Virus record (IMG/VR): IMGVR_UViG_3300035703_002996
Span: 1 to 24,543 of that record
Reading direction: 5' to 3' (one strand)
From: a virus
DNA length: 24,543 bases
Part shown: in pieces, positions 7,633-15,384 of the stretch
Layout of the letters: each line of letters starts with the position of its first letter
How positions within the stretch are numbered: position 1 is the first letter of the stretch
Translations under genes and position numbers: made by a program
The notes under the pieces: generated by a model
What the model was told of the DNA's origin: nothing
What the model saw: the letters and a program-made list of their open reading frames with translations, nothing else
Databases searched by the model: none

Positions 7633-8232
7633 ATGGAGTTCGAGAACCGTTACACAGGAATGCCGTCGCGCGTCGTGCGCAACATCAAATATAAAGCCGC
7701 CAAGCTGGCGCGCAGTGGCGCGCTTCCGGGCATGGACAAGGCAGACATTGAGCAAGAGCTTATGCTCGATTTGCTCAGGCGGAAGGGCCGGTTCGACCCC
7801 GAGCGCGCATCCTTCGACACCTTCGCTGACCGCGTCACCACCAACCGCGTGGCCAGCCTCACCGCTTCGACCCACAAGCTGCGCGCCGAACGCATCACCA
7901 TCTCCCTCGACTTCGTTGTCGCCAATGACGACGAAGACGACGGCGCCAGCCTGACCGACAAGCTGGACGACCTGGAAAATCCCTGTGCCCTCGACGAACT
8001 GAAGATCGGTCTTGCCCGCGATGTCGCGCGCTTCATCGGCGACCTTCCACCGGTGTTGCAGCGCTACGTCGCGATCCTCGCCGCTGACAACGTCTGCGAA
8101 GCCGCGCGTGAGGCGGGCCTGCACCGGTCGACCATCTATGAACGCAAGGAGCAGATCCGCCGCGCCGCCGAGGACTGGGGGCTCGAGGAATATCTCGGGC
8201 GCATCCCGACAGTTCGAAAGCCCCACCGGTAA
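7633..8232 (+). CDS. Sigma-70-like RNA polymerase sigma factor, phage type
   Basis: A 199-aa protein with the layout of a small sigma-70 factor. The N-terminal half is region-2-like: a helix with DIEQELMLDLLRRKGRFDPE followed by FDTFADRVTTNRVASL, which resembles the core-binding and -10 segments. The C-terminal part is region-4-like: LPPVLQRYVAIL, then AAREAGLHRSTIYERKEQIRRAA, a helix-turn-helix. An acidic linker (NDDEDDG) lies between them. It begins the rightward operon, so it may direct polymerase to element promoters, or act only as a DNA-binding regulator. I chose ATG 7633; an in-frame ATG at 7588 adds 15 Pro-rich residues, and neither has a good Shine-Dalgarno site. Confidence 0.75.
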   Translation: MEFENRYTGMPSRVVRNIKYKAAKLARSGALPGMDKADIEQELMLDLLRRKGRFDPERASFDTFADRVTTNRVASLTASTHKLRAERITISLDFVVANDDEDDGASLTDKLDDLENPCALDELKIGLARDVARFIGDLPPVLQRYVAILAADNVCEAAREAGLHRSTIYERKEQIRRAAEDWGLEEYLGRIPTVRKPHR

Positions 8233-8414
8233 GTGACCAAGAGAGGACGACGGCAACGCCGCTCGAAACCTCGCGAAATCATGCCGGGCCTTCGGGCGAA
8301 TAGAACACCCTTTGTGGGGAACAACCCGACCGCGTGCTCCAGGGCGGCGTCGGGCCCGGCAGATGTTTGCCTGACGAACCCTGGTCCCATCGACGAAACG
8401 AGGAGACCCTCGAA

Positions 8415-8708
8415 ATGATTACGACTCCGCCTCTCAAGCGCCTCCGCAAGTCCCTGTGGCTGCACGATGTGCCCGATATCCTGAACGTGCCGGCAATGGG
8501 CGAGGACCCCGCTGCCTATGTCCCGACCGAAGAGGCCACGCTCGACGAAGTGGCTTTCGCGGAAGTAGCGGTGGCGCGCCAGGCGTCCGCTCTCAACCGT
8601 GTCTCCGCCGCGCTGAGCGAGATCATCAAGCTTGCCCGCCGTCAGGGCGCTCACGGCTATGACAATGCTGTCGCCGCCGCGCTGCGCGAACTGGAGAGCG
8701 GCAAGTGA
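8415..8708 (+). CDS. Small hypothetical phage protein
   Basis: A 97-aa protein, mostly helical, with a basic start (MITTPPLKRLRKSLW), an acidic middle and a C-terminal helix ending ALRELESGK. I recognise no family. GAGGAG lies about 9 nt before ATG 8415, which decides the start over an upstream in-frame ATG at 8334. Its stop overlaps the GTG of the ATPase gene (GTGA at 8705-8708), so it belongs to the recombination operon. About 180 bp without a convincing gene separate it from the sigma-like gene. Confidence 0.72.
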   Translation: MITTPPLKRLRKSLWLHDVPDILNVPAMGEDPAAYVPTEEATLDEVAFAEVAVARQASALNRVSAALSEIIKLARRQGAHGYDNAVAAALRELESGK

Positions 8709-9592
8709 GCGCGCCCTTCAGCAGCGGGCCGCTGCAGATCATCACGGCCGACGAACGCCTCAAGGAACGTCGCGGTATCAAGGGGGTGCTTACGGGCATC
8801 TCCGGTATCGGCAAGACCTCGCAGCTCTGGACCCTCAACCCGGACAAGACGCTCTTCCTGAACCTCGAGGCGGGCGAACTTGCCGTCCAGGGGTGGCCGG
8901 GCGACGAAATCCGTATCCGCGACTGGGACCGCGCACGCGACCTGGCCTGCTGGATCGGCGGCCCCAATCCCGCCATGCGCGATGACCAGAGCTACAGCCG
9001 CGCCGACTACGCGCGGGTGTGCAACGCCTTCGGTCCGCCGAACATCCTCGAGAAGTACGACACGATTTTCGTGGACTCGATTACCGTAGCGTCGCGCCTT
9101 TGCCTGCAGTGGGCGAAGGGCCAGCCGCAGGCGACTTCCGATCGCAGCGGCAAGGCCGACATGCGCGGGGCCTATGGCCTGCTCGGTCAGGAGATGATCG
9201 GCTGGCTGACCCACATGCAGCACACCCCGGACAAAAACGTGTGGCTGGTCGGGCTGCTCGACAAGCGGCTGGACGACTTCAACCGTCCGTTCTTCTCGCT
9301 GCAGATCGAGGGCAGCAAGACCGGTCTCGAACTCCCCGGCATCGTCGATGAGATCGTGACCCTTGCCGACATCCGCCCGGCCGAAGGGGCTCCGTACCGC
9401 GCCTTTGTCTGCACGACCCTCAACGAGTTCGGTTTCCCCGCCAAGGACCGGTCCGGTCGTCTCACCACCATCGAACCCGCCCACCTGGGGCGCCTGATGG
9501 ACAAGATCCGTGGCCCGCTCTCCGCGCCGCCGGCGGCCCGCCTCGACTTCGAACTCCCCACCAATTCCGACAACACGCAGCCCGGAGCCTGA
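8705..9592 (+). CDS. AAA ATPase of phage recombination type (Sak4-like)
   Basis: A 295-aa RecA-fold ATPase of the AAA_24/Sak4 kind, thought to help single-strand annealing or strand exchange in phage recombination. Walker A is GISGIGKT (residues 31-38) and Walker B TIFVDS (120-125). A conserved tail block includes GLLDKRLDDFNRPFF and TGLELPGIVDEI. The GTG start overlaps the preceding stop and has GGAG about 8 nt upstream. The next gene begins 4 nt after its stop and encodes an SSB-like protein; Sak4-type recombinases are commonly encoded beside an SSB, which supports the call. It is shorter than bacterial RecA and lacks that protein's C-terminal domain. Confidence 0.82.
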   Translation: MSAPFSSGPLQIITADERLKERRGIKGVLTGISGIGKTSQLWTLNPDKTLFLNLEAGELAVQGWPGDEIRIRDWDRARDLACWIGGPNPAMRDDQSYSRADYARVCNAFGPPNILEKYDTIFVDSITVASRLCLQWAKGQPQATSDRSGKADMRGAYGLLGQEMIGWLTHMQHTPDKNVWLVGLLDKRLDDFNRPFFSLQIEGSKTGLELPGIVDEIVTLADIRPAEGAPYRAFVCTTLNEFGFPAKDRSGRLTTIEPAHLGRLMDKIRGPLSAPPAARLDFELPTNSDNTQPGA

Positions 9593-9596
9593 CGCC

Positions 9597-10187
9597 ATGA
9601 CCGATATGGATTTCAACACCGCCGACACCCAGGACTCGGCCTTCGCCCTTATTCCCGCCAACACGCTGGTCCGCCTTCACATGACCATTCGCCCCGGTGG
9701 CGCTGGCCCCGAAGGCTGGCTCACGCAGAGCAAGAGCAGCTCCGCCCTCTATCTCAACACCGAGAGCGTGATCGAAGAAGGCCCGCATGCGCGCCGCCGT
9801 ATCTATACGCGCATCGGCTTCCGCGGCCGCAACGCAGATACCGGTGCGGAGGATACCTACGCGAACCGCGGGCGGGCCCTGCTGCGCGGCATCCTTGAGT
9901 CCGCTCATGGCGTCCGCGCCGATGATACCTCGGACCAGGCCCGGGCAAAGCGCACGATCCGCAGCTTCGGCGATATGAGCGGCCTGACCTTCATCGCCAA
10001 GATCGGGATCGAGCGCGACAAGAACGATCCCAGCGACCAGGGCCGCAACGTTATCGTCGCCGCCATCGGCCCCCAGCATCCTGAATACGCCGCCCTGATG
10101 GGCACCACGCCCGTCGCATACACGCCCACCGCCAGCGCACCGGCCATGGCTCCCACGAACGGCGGCGCGCCGTTCTGGGCCCAGTAA
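9597..10187 (+). CDS. Probable phage single-stranded DNA-binding protein (DUF669-like)
   Basis: A 196-aa protein. It has an N-terminal beta-rich domain (AFALIPANTLVRLHMTIRPGG), a central helical part and a second beta segment LTFIAKIGIERDKNDPSDQG. The tail is Pro/Ala/Thr-rich and low complexity, ending in FWAQ. The order of recombinase ATPase, then a protein with a central beta domain and a disordered tail, then a helicase is typical of phage modules where this position encodes an SSB or DUF669 protein. The fold is inferred from pattern and context and was not aligned. ATG 9597 was chosen because it follows the previous stop by 4 nt; earlier in-frame starts overlap the ATPase gene. Confidence 0.6.
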   Translation: MTDMDFNTADTQDSAFALIPANTLVRLHMTIRPGGAGPEGWLTQSKSSSALYLNTESVIEEGPHARRRIYTRIGFRGRNADTGAEDTYANRGRALLRGILESAHGVRADDTSDQARAKRTIRSFGDMSGLTFIAKIGIERDKNDPSDQGRNVIVAAIGPQHPEYAALMGTTPVAYTPTASAPAMAPTNGGAPFWAQ

Positions 10188-10202
10188 GCGAAAGGCACCA
10201 CC

Positions 10203-11885
10203 ATGATCCCTCGGGACTACCAGCGGGCGGCAGTCGATGCCGCCCGAGCGAAGACGGCTGCCCACGGCAACACGATCCTCATGCTTCCGACCGGGGCCGG
10301 CAAGACGGCCGTGGCCGGGTTCTACATCGGCGAGGAGGCGGAAGCGCAAAGCAACGCCCGCATTCTGATGCTCCAGCATACGGATGAACTGGTCCAGCAG
10401 AACCTCGCCGCGATCAGCGGTATCACGGGACTGCGTTCCTCGATCGTCAAGGCGTCGCAGAACGACTGGACCGGAAAGCTGGTGTTCGGCAGCGTCCAGA
10501 CCCTCGCTCGTGCCAATCGCCGGGCTGACATCGGCCACATCTCCCATCTCGTCATCGACGAGTGCCACCGCGCGGCTGCGACCGGCTACATGGACATCGT
10601 CGCTGATGTCCGCCGCATCAATCCGAAGGTGAAGATCCTCGGGCTGTCTGCGACCCCTAGCCGGGGAGATGGCCGCTCCCTGCGGCAGACCTTCAGCAAC
10701 ATCGGTTATCAGCTGAAGATTGGGACCCTGATCGCCCGGGGCATCCTTGTGCCACCCCGGACCTACACGATGGATCTTGGGGTAAGCGACGAGCTTGCCG
10801 ATATCGATGCCACGGCAGGCGACTTCGACATGCGCCAGGCGGACAAGGTCCTGAACCGGGCAGTGCTCAATGACGCGGTCGTGCGGCACTGGAAAGAAAA
10901 GGCCGGCGACCGCCGGACCATCTTCTTCTGCTCGACCGTCGACCATGCAGATGCTGTGGCTGCTGCCTTCCGGTCCGCCGGGGTGACGGCCGAGACGATT
11001 TCCGGCGATATGGCAGGTGCTGACCGTGCGGATCTCATAGCCCGCTTCGACCGGGGCGACGTCCAGGTCCTCACCAACTGCATGGTGCTCACCGAAGGCT
11101 TCGACAGCCAGCCGGTGGGCTGCATCGGCATCCTGCGCCCGATGCTTCACAAGGGCACCTTCATTCAGGCGGTGGGTCGTGGGCTGCGCAAGGTTGATCC
11201 CCAACGTTATCCCGGCATCATCAAGACCGACTGTGTCATTCTTGACTTCGCGGGCGCAGCCATTCGCCATGGCTGCCTCGAGCAGGAAATCTCGCTCGAC
11301 GACGAGGACACGGATCCCAGCGCGGCGCCTTACAAAACCTGCCCGGACTGTGAAGCCGAGATCCCTCTCGGGACGGGTGAATGCCCGTTCTGTGGCCATG
11401 TCTTCACCCGCCAGGTTGGCGAGAAGCACGTCCTGACCGACTTCGAGCTGTTGGAGATCGACCTGCTGAACCAGTCGCCCTTCCAATGGTGCGACGTCAG
11501 CAGGGACGGCTTGTCGCTAATCGCCAGTGGCTTCGACGCCTGGGCGGGCGTGTTTTATGACGGCACCCTCTGGCATGCACTGGGTGGACCCAAGACCGGT
11601 GCCCCGCGCAAGATCGCGATCGGGACCAAGGTGCAGGCCCTGGCTGAGGCCGATGATTTTCTCCGTTCGGCCGAAAACAGTCTGGCTGCCGCCAAGAGCA
11701 AGCGCTGGCTCAAGGAGCCCGCGTCCACCAAGCAGCTCAACTGCTTGCGCCGTGCCGGTGCCTCGGTGTCGCCGATGAACTTCGGCTTCTCCAAGTACGA
11801 TGCCAATTGCCAGCTGCGCTACTACTGGAATCGCCATGCGATCACCTCGGCGGTCTTCGGGCAAGCGCACCGGAGCGCCGCATGA
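10203..11885 (+). CDS. DEAD/DEAH-box superfamily 2 helicase
   Basis: A 560-aa SF2 helicase. Motif I is LPTGAGKT (residues 28-35), motif II DECH (119-122), motif III GLSATPSRGDG, and the second RecA domain carries FFCSTVDHADAV and QAVGRGLRKVD (motif VI). A zinc ribbon follows (CPDC and CPFC near residues 380-398) and then a C-terminal region of about 150 residues with no known domain. It would unwind or remodel DNA during element replication or recombination. It starts 15 nt after the SSB-like gene with AAAGG upstream. Its stop overlaps the next ATG (ATGA at 11882-11885). No nuclease or methylase subunit is fused or adjacent, so it is not a restriction-enzyme R subunit. Confidence 0.9.
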   Translation: MIPRDYQRAAVDAARAKTAAHGNTILMLPTGAGKTAVAGFYIGEEAEAQSNARILMLQHTDELVQQNLAAISGITGLRSSIVKASQNDWTGKLVFGSVQTLARANRRADIGHISHLVIDECHRAAATGYMDIVADVRRINPKVKILGLSATPSRGDGRSLRQTFSNIGYQLKIGTLIARGILVPPRTYTMDLGVSDELADIDATAGDFDMRQADKVLNRAVLNDAVVRHWKEKAGDRRTIFFCSTVDHADAVAAAFRSAGVTAETISGDMAGADRADLIARFDRGDVQVLTNCMVLTEGFDSQPVGCIGILRPMLHKGTFIQAVGRGLRKVDPQRYPGIIKTDCVILDFAGAAIRHGCLEQEISLDDEDTDPSAAPYKTCPDCEAEIPLGTGECPFCGHVFTRQVGEKHVLTDFELLEIDLLNQSPFQWCDVSRDGLSLIASGFDAWAGVFYDGTLWHALGGPKTGAPRKIAIGTKVQALAEADDFLRSAENSLAAAKSKRWLKEPASTKQLNCLRRAGASVSPMNFGFSKYDANCQLRYYWNRHAITSAVFGQAHRSAA

Positions 11886-12088
11886 AACGCCCCAATCCGC
11901 ATCCACCAGGCGAAATGACGCCCGCCCAGCGGCGGACCGAGCTGTGCGCTATCCTCGGGCTTGGCCTCGCCCGCCTGCACCTTCGGAATGGCGGTCAACT
12001 ATCTGAAGAAGATGGAGACTTTCCGCTACACTTCGCGCCTGAACAGAGCGGTAGTGCACCTCCAACTCACTGGAGCAACGCACAATGA
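11882..12088 (+). CDS. Small conserved protein of the DUF2924-recombinase cassette
   Basis: A 68-aa protein opening MKRPNPHPPGEMTPAQRR with a following helix LCAILGLGLARL and a polar tail. From memory, small proteins with this beginning sit directly upstream of DUF2924 and recombinase genes in many alphaproteobacteria. The function is unknown. GGAG is 7 nt before ATG 11882. The start overlaps the helicase stop (ATGA) and the stop overlaps the next ATG (ATGA at 12085-12088), so it is coupled on both sides. Confidence 0.78.
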   Translation: MKRPNPHPPGEMTPAQRRTELCAILGLGLARLHLRNGGQLSEEDGDFPLHFAPEQSGSAPPTHWSNAQ

Positions 12089-12534
12089 AACCCGATCCCG
12101 TACTTGCCCGCCTGGCCGCCATGAAGGCGGCCCCGGTGGCCGAGTTGAAGAAGCAGTGGCGCGATCTTTTCAATGAGGAGCCGCCGGCCTTCAACCGGCG
12201 CTACCTCGAAAGCCGCCTTGCCTACCGCATCCAGGAACTGGCCTACGGAGGCCTCAAGCAGGAAACGGTCAGGCGCCTGCAACAGATGGGCGAACAGCTC
12301 GACGGCGGCAACATCACCACCCGCCGCGTGCGGGCTGACCTGAAGCCGATCGTCGGGACCCGTCTGATCCGGGAGTGGCAGGGTGTCGAGCACACCGTGA
12401 CCGTCACCCAGGACGGTTTCGAATGGCAGGGGCGCTCCTACCAGTCACTGTCCGCAATCGCCCGCGCCATTACCGGGTCGCGCTGGAACGGCTGGATATT
12501 CTTCGGCCTCAAGGATCATCGGAGGGCCGCATGA
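12085..12534 (+). CDS. DUF2924 family protein
   Basis: A 149-aa protein with the DUF2924 pattern: ELKKQWRDLFNEEPPAFNRRYLESRLAYRIQEL split over the first 55 residues, a basic helix, then GTRLIREWQG and QDGFEWQGRSYQSLSAIARAITG with SRWNGWIFFGL near the end. The C-terminal module resembles small DNA-associated domains. The family almost always precedes a large serine recombinase, as here, and is thought to assist recombination, though its role is not proven. The ATG overlaps the previous stop and its own stop overlaps the recombinase ATG (ATGA at 12531-12534). Confidence 0.9.
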   Translation: MKPDPVLARLAAMKAAPVAELKKQWRDLFNEEPPAFNRRYLESRLAYRIQELAYGGLKQETVRRLQQMGEQLDGGNITTRRVRADLKPIVGTRLIREWQGVEHTVTVTQDGFEWQGRSYQSLSAIARAITGSRWNGWIFFGLKDHRRAA

Positions 12535-13841
12535 ACACGCCTATCACGCGCAAACTGCGCTGCGCGGTCTACACGCGTAAATCATCGGAGGAAGGGCTCG
12601 AGCAGGAGTTCAACTCGCTGCATGCCCAGCGGGAGGCCTGTGAGGCTTACATCACCAGCCAGCGCGCCGAAGGGTGGGTGCTGGTCCGCGACCAGTATGA
12701 CGACGGCGGCATTTCCGGCGGCACCCTTGATCGTCCGGGACTGAAGCGCTTGCTCTCGGATATCGAGGACGGGCTGGTCGACGTGGTTGTGGTCTACAAA
12801 ATCGACCGCCTCTCGCGATCCCTGATGGACTTTGCCAAGCTGGTCGAGGTCTTCGACCGGAACGACGTGACATTCGTGTCCGTCACTCAGTCGTTCAATA
12901 CAACCACCAGCATGGGCAGGCTGACCCTTAACGTCCTGCTGTCCTTCGCCCAGTTCGAGCGCGAGGTGACCGCTGAACGCATCCGCGACAAGTTCGCCGC
13001 TTCCCGGGCCAAGGGGATCTGGATGGGCGGCGTCCCCCCGCTGGGCTATGATGTTCAGGCGCGCAAGCTGGTGGTGAATGAAAAGGCGGCCGCCAATGTC
13101 CGCTACATTTTCCAGCGGTTCCGCGATGTCGGCTCGGCCACACTTCTGCTGCGGGAATTGCGGGAGCGAGGCATCACGACCCGCCAAGGCAAGACGATCA
13201 CCAAGGGTTACTTGTATCGCCTGCTCGCCAACAAGGCCTACATCGGGGAGGCCGTCCACAAGGGCAACAGCTATCCCGGCGAACATGACGCGATCATTGA
13301 GCAGGAGCTCTGGGATGCTGTGCGCGCCATCACGAAGGAAAGCCCTCGGACCCGGGCGAATCGTGCGCGCGCCAATACGCCTGCCTTGCTGAAGGGACTG
13401 CTCTGGGGTTCGGATGGCGGGGCGTTTTCACCGACCCACTCCTGCAAGAACGGCAAGCTCTACCGCTACTATGTCAGCCAGACGCTGCTCCGCCATGGAG
13501 CAGGTTCCACCACGGTGGGGCGCGTGCCTGCCGCCGAAATCGAGGGCGCGGTCGTCAACCTGCTGCGGGCCGTGTTCCGGCAACCGGAAATCATCATCGG
13601 CGCATGGAAGGAGGCCGTCAAACACGCCCCCGGAATGACCGAAGCTCAAGCGCGGGAGGCCCTTATCAATCTGGACCCAATGTGGGATGAACTGTTCCCA
13701 GCCGAGCAGGCCCGGATCGTGCAGCTATTGGTCGACCGGGTCATTGTTGGAAGCGCCGGATTGGAACTGAAGCTGCGGGTGGACGGGCTCGATGCGCTGG
13801 TCCGCGAACTGCAGGTGCCGGAACTGGAGGAGGCAGCGTGA
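12531..13841 (+). CDS. Large serine recombinase (resolvase/integrase family)
   Basis: A 436-aa site-specific recombinase. The catalytic domain covers roughly residues 8-150: YTRKSSEEGL with the probable nucleophile Ser18, QREACEAYI, VVVYKIDRLSRS with active-site arginines, and the helix LSFAQFEREVTAERIRDK. A recombinase (PF07508-type) domain follows with PPLGYD and YLYRLLANKAYIGEAVHKG, then a zinc-ribbon-like segment in which several of the usual cysteines are missing; only SPTHSCKNGK is visible. It probably integrates and excises the element. The ATG at 12531 has GGAGG upstream and overlaps the DUF2924 stop. An upstream in-frame start would lie inside DUF2924 and is rejected. Confidence 0.93.
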   Translation: MNTPITRKLRCAVYTRKSSEEGLEQEFNSLHAQREACEAYITSQRAEGWVLVRDQYDDGGISGGTLDRPGLKRLLSDIEDGLVDVVVVYKIDRLSRSLMDFAKLVEVFDRNDVTFVSVTQSFNTTTSMGRLTLNVLLSFAQFEREVTAERIRDKFAASRAKGIWMGGVPPLGYDVQARKLVVNEKAAANVRYIFQRFRDVGSATLLLRELRERGITTRQGKTITKGYLYRLLANKAYIGEAVHKGNSYPGEHDAIIEQELWDAVRAITKESPRTRANRARANTPALLKGLLWGSDGGAFSPTHSCKNGKLYRYYVSQTLLRHGAGSTTVGRVPAAEIEGAVVNLLRAVFRQPEIIIGAWKEAVKHAPGMTEAQAREALINLDPMWDELFPAEQARIVQLLVDRVIVGSAGLELKLRVDGLDALVRELQVPELEEAA

Positions 13842-14233
13842 GCAAGGTCATGACAATGCCCCAGACAGTGTCGATTCACATTCCGTTCCAGATCACCAAA
13901 CGCGGCGGCCGCAAGGAGATGGTTCTGCCAGCCGGGGCCCAGCTTCAGCGCCCCCGCACCGACAACACCGTGGTCAAGGCGCTGGCGCGGGCATTTCGCT
14001 GGAAACGCTTGCTGGAAACCGGAGCCTACACATCGGTGTCGGACCTCGCCGAGAAGGAAAGGATCGGCCTGAGCTATCTGACCCGGGTCCTGCGCATGAC
14101 GCTGCTGGCCCCTGACATCGTCGATGCCATTCTCGATGGCCGGCAGGGCGACGGGATCGATCTTGCCACGCTGGCCGCGCCTTTCCCCAACGAATGGGGG
14201 GCGCAGCGGCGACATTTTGGAATCGGCGCCTGA
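13838..14233 (+). CDS. Helix-turn-helix protein of the recombinase cassette
   Basis: A 131-aa protein that ends the recombinase operon. After a beta-like start (VSIHIPFQITKRGGRKEMVLP), residues 45-100 form helices with a likely HTH: YTSVSDLAEKERIGLSYLTR followed by LRMTLLAPDIVDAI. This could be a recombination directionality factor or another DNA-binding accessory. GGAGGAGG lies upstream of the GTG at 13838, which overlaps the recombinase stop (GTGA). Proteins of this type follow recombinases in the same cassette elsewhere, from memory. It is the last gene of the phage-like block. Confidence 0.78.
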   Translation: MSKVMTMPQTVSIHIPFQITKRGGRKEMVLPAGAQLQRPRTDNTVVKALARAFRWKRLLETGAYTSVSDLAEKERIGLSYLTRVLRMTLLAPDIVDAILDGRQGDGIDLATLAAPFPNEWGAQRRHFGIGA

Positions 14234-14329
14234 TGGGGTGCATCTCGGTCAAAATCACGGACGCTTTTTACTGACGGCGGCGGCCCTGGCTTGCGACGGC
14301 GTGTTGTGTGATCTGGGTTCCCGGGGCGT

Positions 14330-14638
14330 TTAGGGCGCGGCTCCGGAAACGGGCTCGCAAGCGTAAACTCCGGGCAGGCGGGCATCGAAGGTGCCGTCAT
14401 TATAGGATTTCACGATTTCCTGGCAGGCTTCAAGATCGTTGAAATGTCCATGTGCGGTTTCAAACCTAGTTTTGCCTTCGCGGGCCTTCAGGAAAACACC
14501 GTAGACTTGGTTTGCCTTGCTTGCAGGCTCAGCCAAAGTGTTTTTGGGGGGAGCTTCGCTGTGGCTAGCCGCATCCCAATCGCCGCAGCCTGTAACTAGC
14601 AACGCTGAAGCAATAATAGCCGAAATATTGGGCTTCAT
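14330..14638 (-). CDS. Small putative lipoprotein
   Basis: A 102-aa protein with a short signal peptide and lipobox: MKPNISAIIASALLVTGC, with the lipidated Cys at residue 18. The mature part is polar, carries two further cysteines (EACQ and VYACEP) that could form a periplasmic disulfide, and ends PVSGAAP. ATG 14638 is chosen because GGAAGG precedes it by 9 nt and the signal peptide follows at once; the frame is open further upstream but without a signal. It points toward the recombinase operon and has no operon partner. The family is not recognised. Confidence 0.72.
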   Translation of the reverse strand: MKPNISAIIASALLVTGCGDWDAASHSEAPPKNTLAEPASKANQVYGVFLKAREGKTRFETAHGHFNDLEACQEIVKSYNDGTFDARLPGVYACEPVSGAAP

Positions 14639-14927
14639 GCCATTCACCTTCCAAGACCCGACGACTTGATGCACCCTCAAAGCAATGCCGGATTGGATGA
14701 AGGCGGCATATGGCTTGGCGATCACACAACAAGGCTGATTGATAACACAGCGGGGTTTCGGATTGACAGCCAGACCCGCATGGGAACGAGAGATCGTGCA
14801 TCCGGAGAGTTTGGCAAAATACATCCATGAGCAGGCATTGGCATGATCTTGCCGGGTTTCTTGGCCTGCATCGCTCACGAATAACCGCGCCGGCGAATCG
14901 CATCCGTTGACGAATCACTACAACAAT

Positions 14928-14942
14928 GTTCTTTTTATGTTC
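14928..14942 (+). promoter_or_regulatory. Alphaproteobacterial SOS box (LexA site) before umuDC
   Basis: GTTC at 14928-14931, seven bases, then GTTC at 14939-14942: an exact GTTC-N7-GTTC LexA site as defined in Alphaproteobacteria. It ends 22 bp before the umuD start. A further GTTC at 14944-14947 makes an imperfect extension with GAAC at 14954-14957. Confidence 0.88.
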
Positions 14943-14964
14943 CGTTCATTTTGGAACCTGAAAA

Positions 14965-15384
14965 GTGCTGCGTCTTGTCGATTATCCCACAACGCTCGAA
15001 TTGCCGTTGTTCGGTTCGCCTGTTGAGGCTGGCTTCCCCAGCCCGGCTGATGACCACATCGAGGGCAAGCTCGATCTCAACGAGCATCTGGTTCGGCGGC
15101 CGGCCGCAACCTTCTTTGTGCGGGCGGCCGGGGAATCCATGCGTGGCGCCGGGATTTTCGCCGGTGACCTGCTCGTCATCGACCGAGGAATCACCCCGCA
15201 GCCCGACGATATCGTCATCGCCGTCGTTCATGGCGAACTGACTGTCAAACGGCTCCAGAAGGTCGACGGCGCATGGCAGCTGGCAGCCGAAAACCCAAAG
15301 TTCCCGACCTTGCCAATCCGTGATGATGGCTGTGAAATCTGGGGCGTCGTCACCCACAGCATCCGGCGTCATTGTGGACGCTGA
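14965..15384 (+). CDS. umuD: DNA polymerase V autoproteolytic subunit UmuD
   Basis: A 139-aa LexA/UmuD-family S24 peptidase, the same length as E. coli UmuD. RecA filaments are expected to trigger self-cleavage, giving the active UmuD' that joins UmuC in translesion synthesis. The cleavage site is A22-G23 (PVEAGFPSP), the nucleophile Ser58 lies in GESMRGAGI and the general base Lys95 in LTVKRL. There is no N-terminal DNA-binding domain, so it is not LexA. The GTG start follows a GGAAC-like site and an SOS box. The stop overlaps the umuC ATG (TGATG), indicating coupled translation. Confidence 0.93.
   Translation: MLRLVDYPTTLELPLFGSPVEAGFPSPADDHIEGKLDLNEHLVRRPAATFFVRAAGESMRGAGIFAGDLLVIDRGITPQPDDIVIAVVHGELTVKRLQKVDGAWQLAAENPKFPTLPIRDDGCEIWGVVTHSIRRHCGR

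Noticed and set aside
8233-8418. A 61-codon GTG ORF directly after the sigma-like gene
   Set aside because: It has a poor start context and a low-complexity, Arg/Pro-rich product, and it runs over the clear ribosome site of the next gene at 8415. It may be untranslated leader.
8657-9664. A 335-codon minus-strand open frame opposite the AAA ATPase gene
   Set aside because: The ATPase on the plus strand has Walker A and B motifs and operon overlaps. The minus frame is a GC-driven shadow without recognisable motifs.
9462-11486. A 674-codon open frame on the minus strand opposite the SSB-like and helicase genes
   Set aside because: It mirrors high-GC codon usage of the plus-strand genes. The plus strand has clear Walker, DECH and zinc motifs, while the minus frame shows no domain or ribosome site.
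14639-14878. N-terminal extension of the lipoprotein gene by 80 codons
   Set aside because: A ribosome site and a lipoprotein signal peptide begin at 14638. The upstream part is Cys-rich without a plausible fold.
14965-15384. The S24 peptidase gene as a LexA or CI-type repressor
   Set aside because: It has no N-terminal DNA-binding domain, is 139 aa long and overlaps umuC, so it is UmuD.
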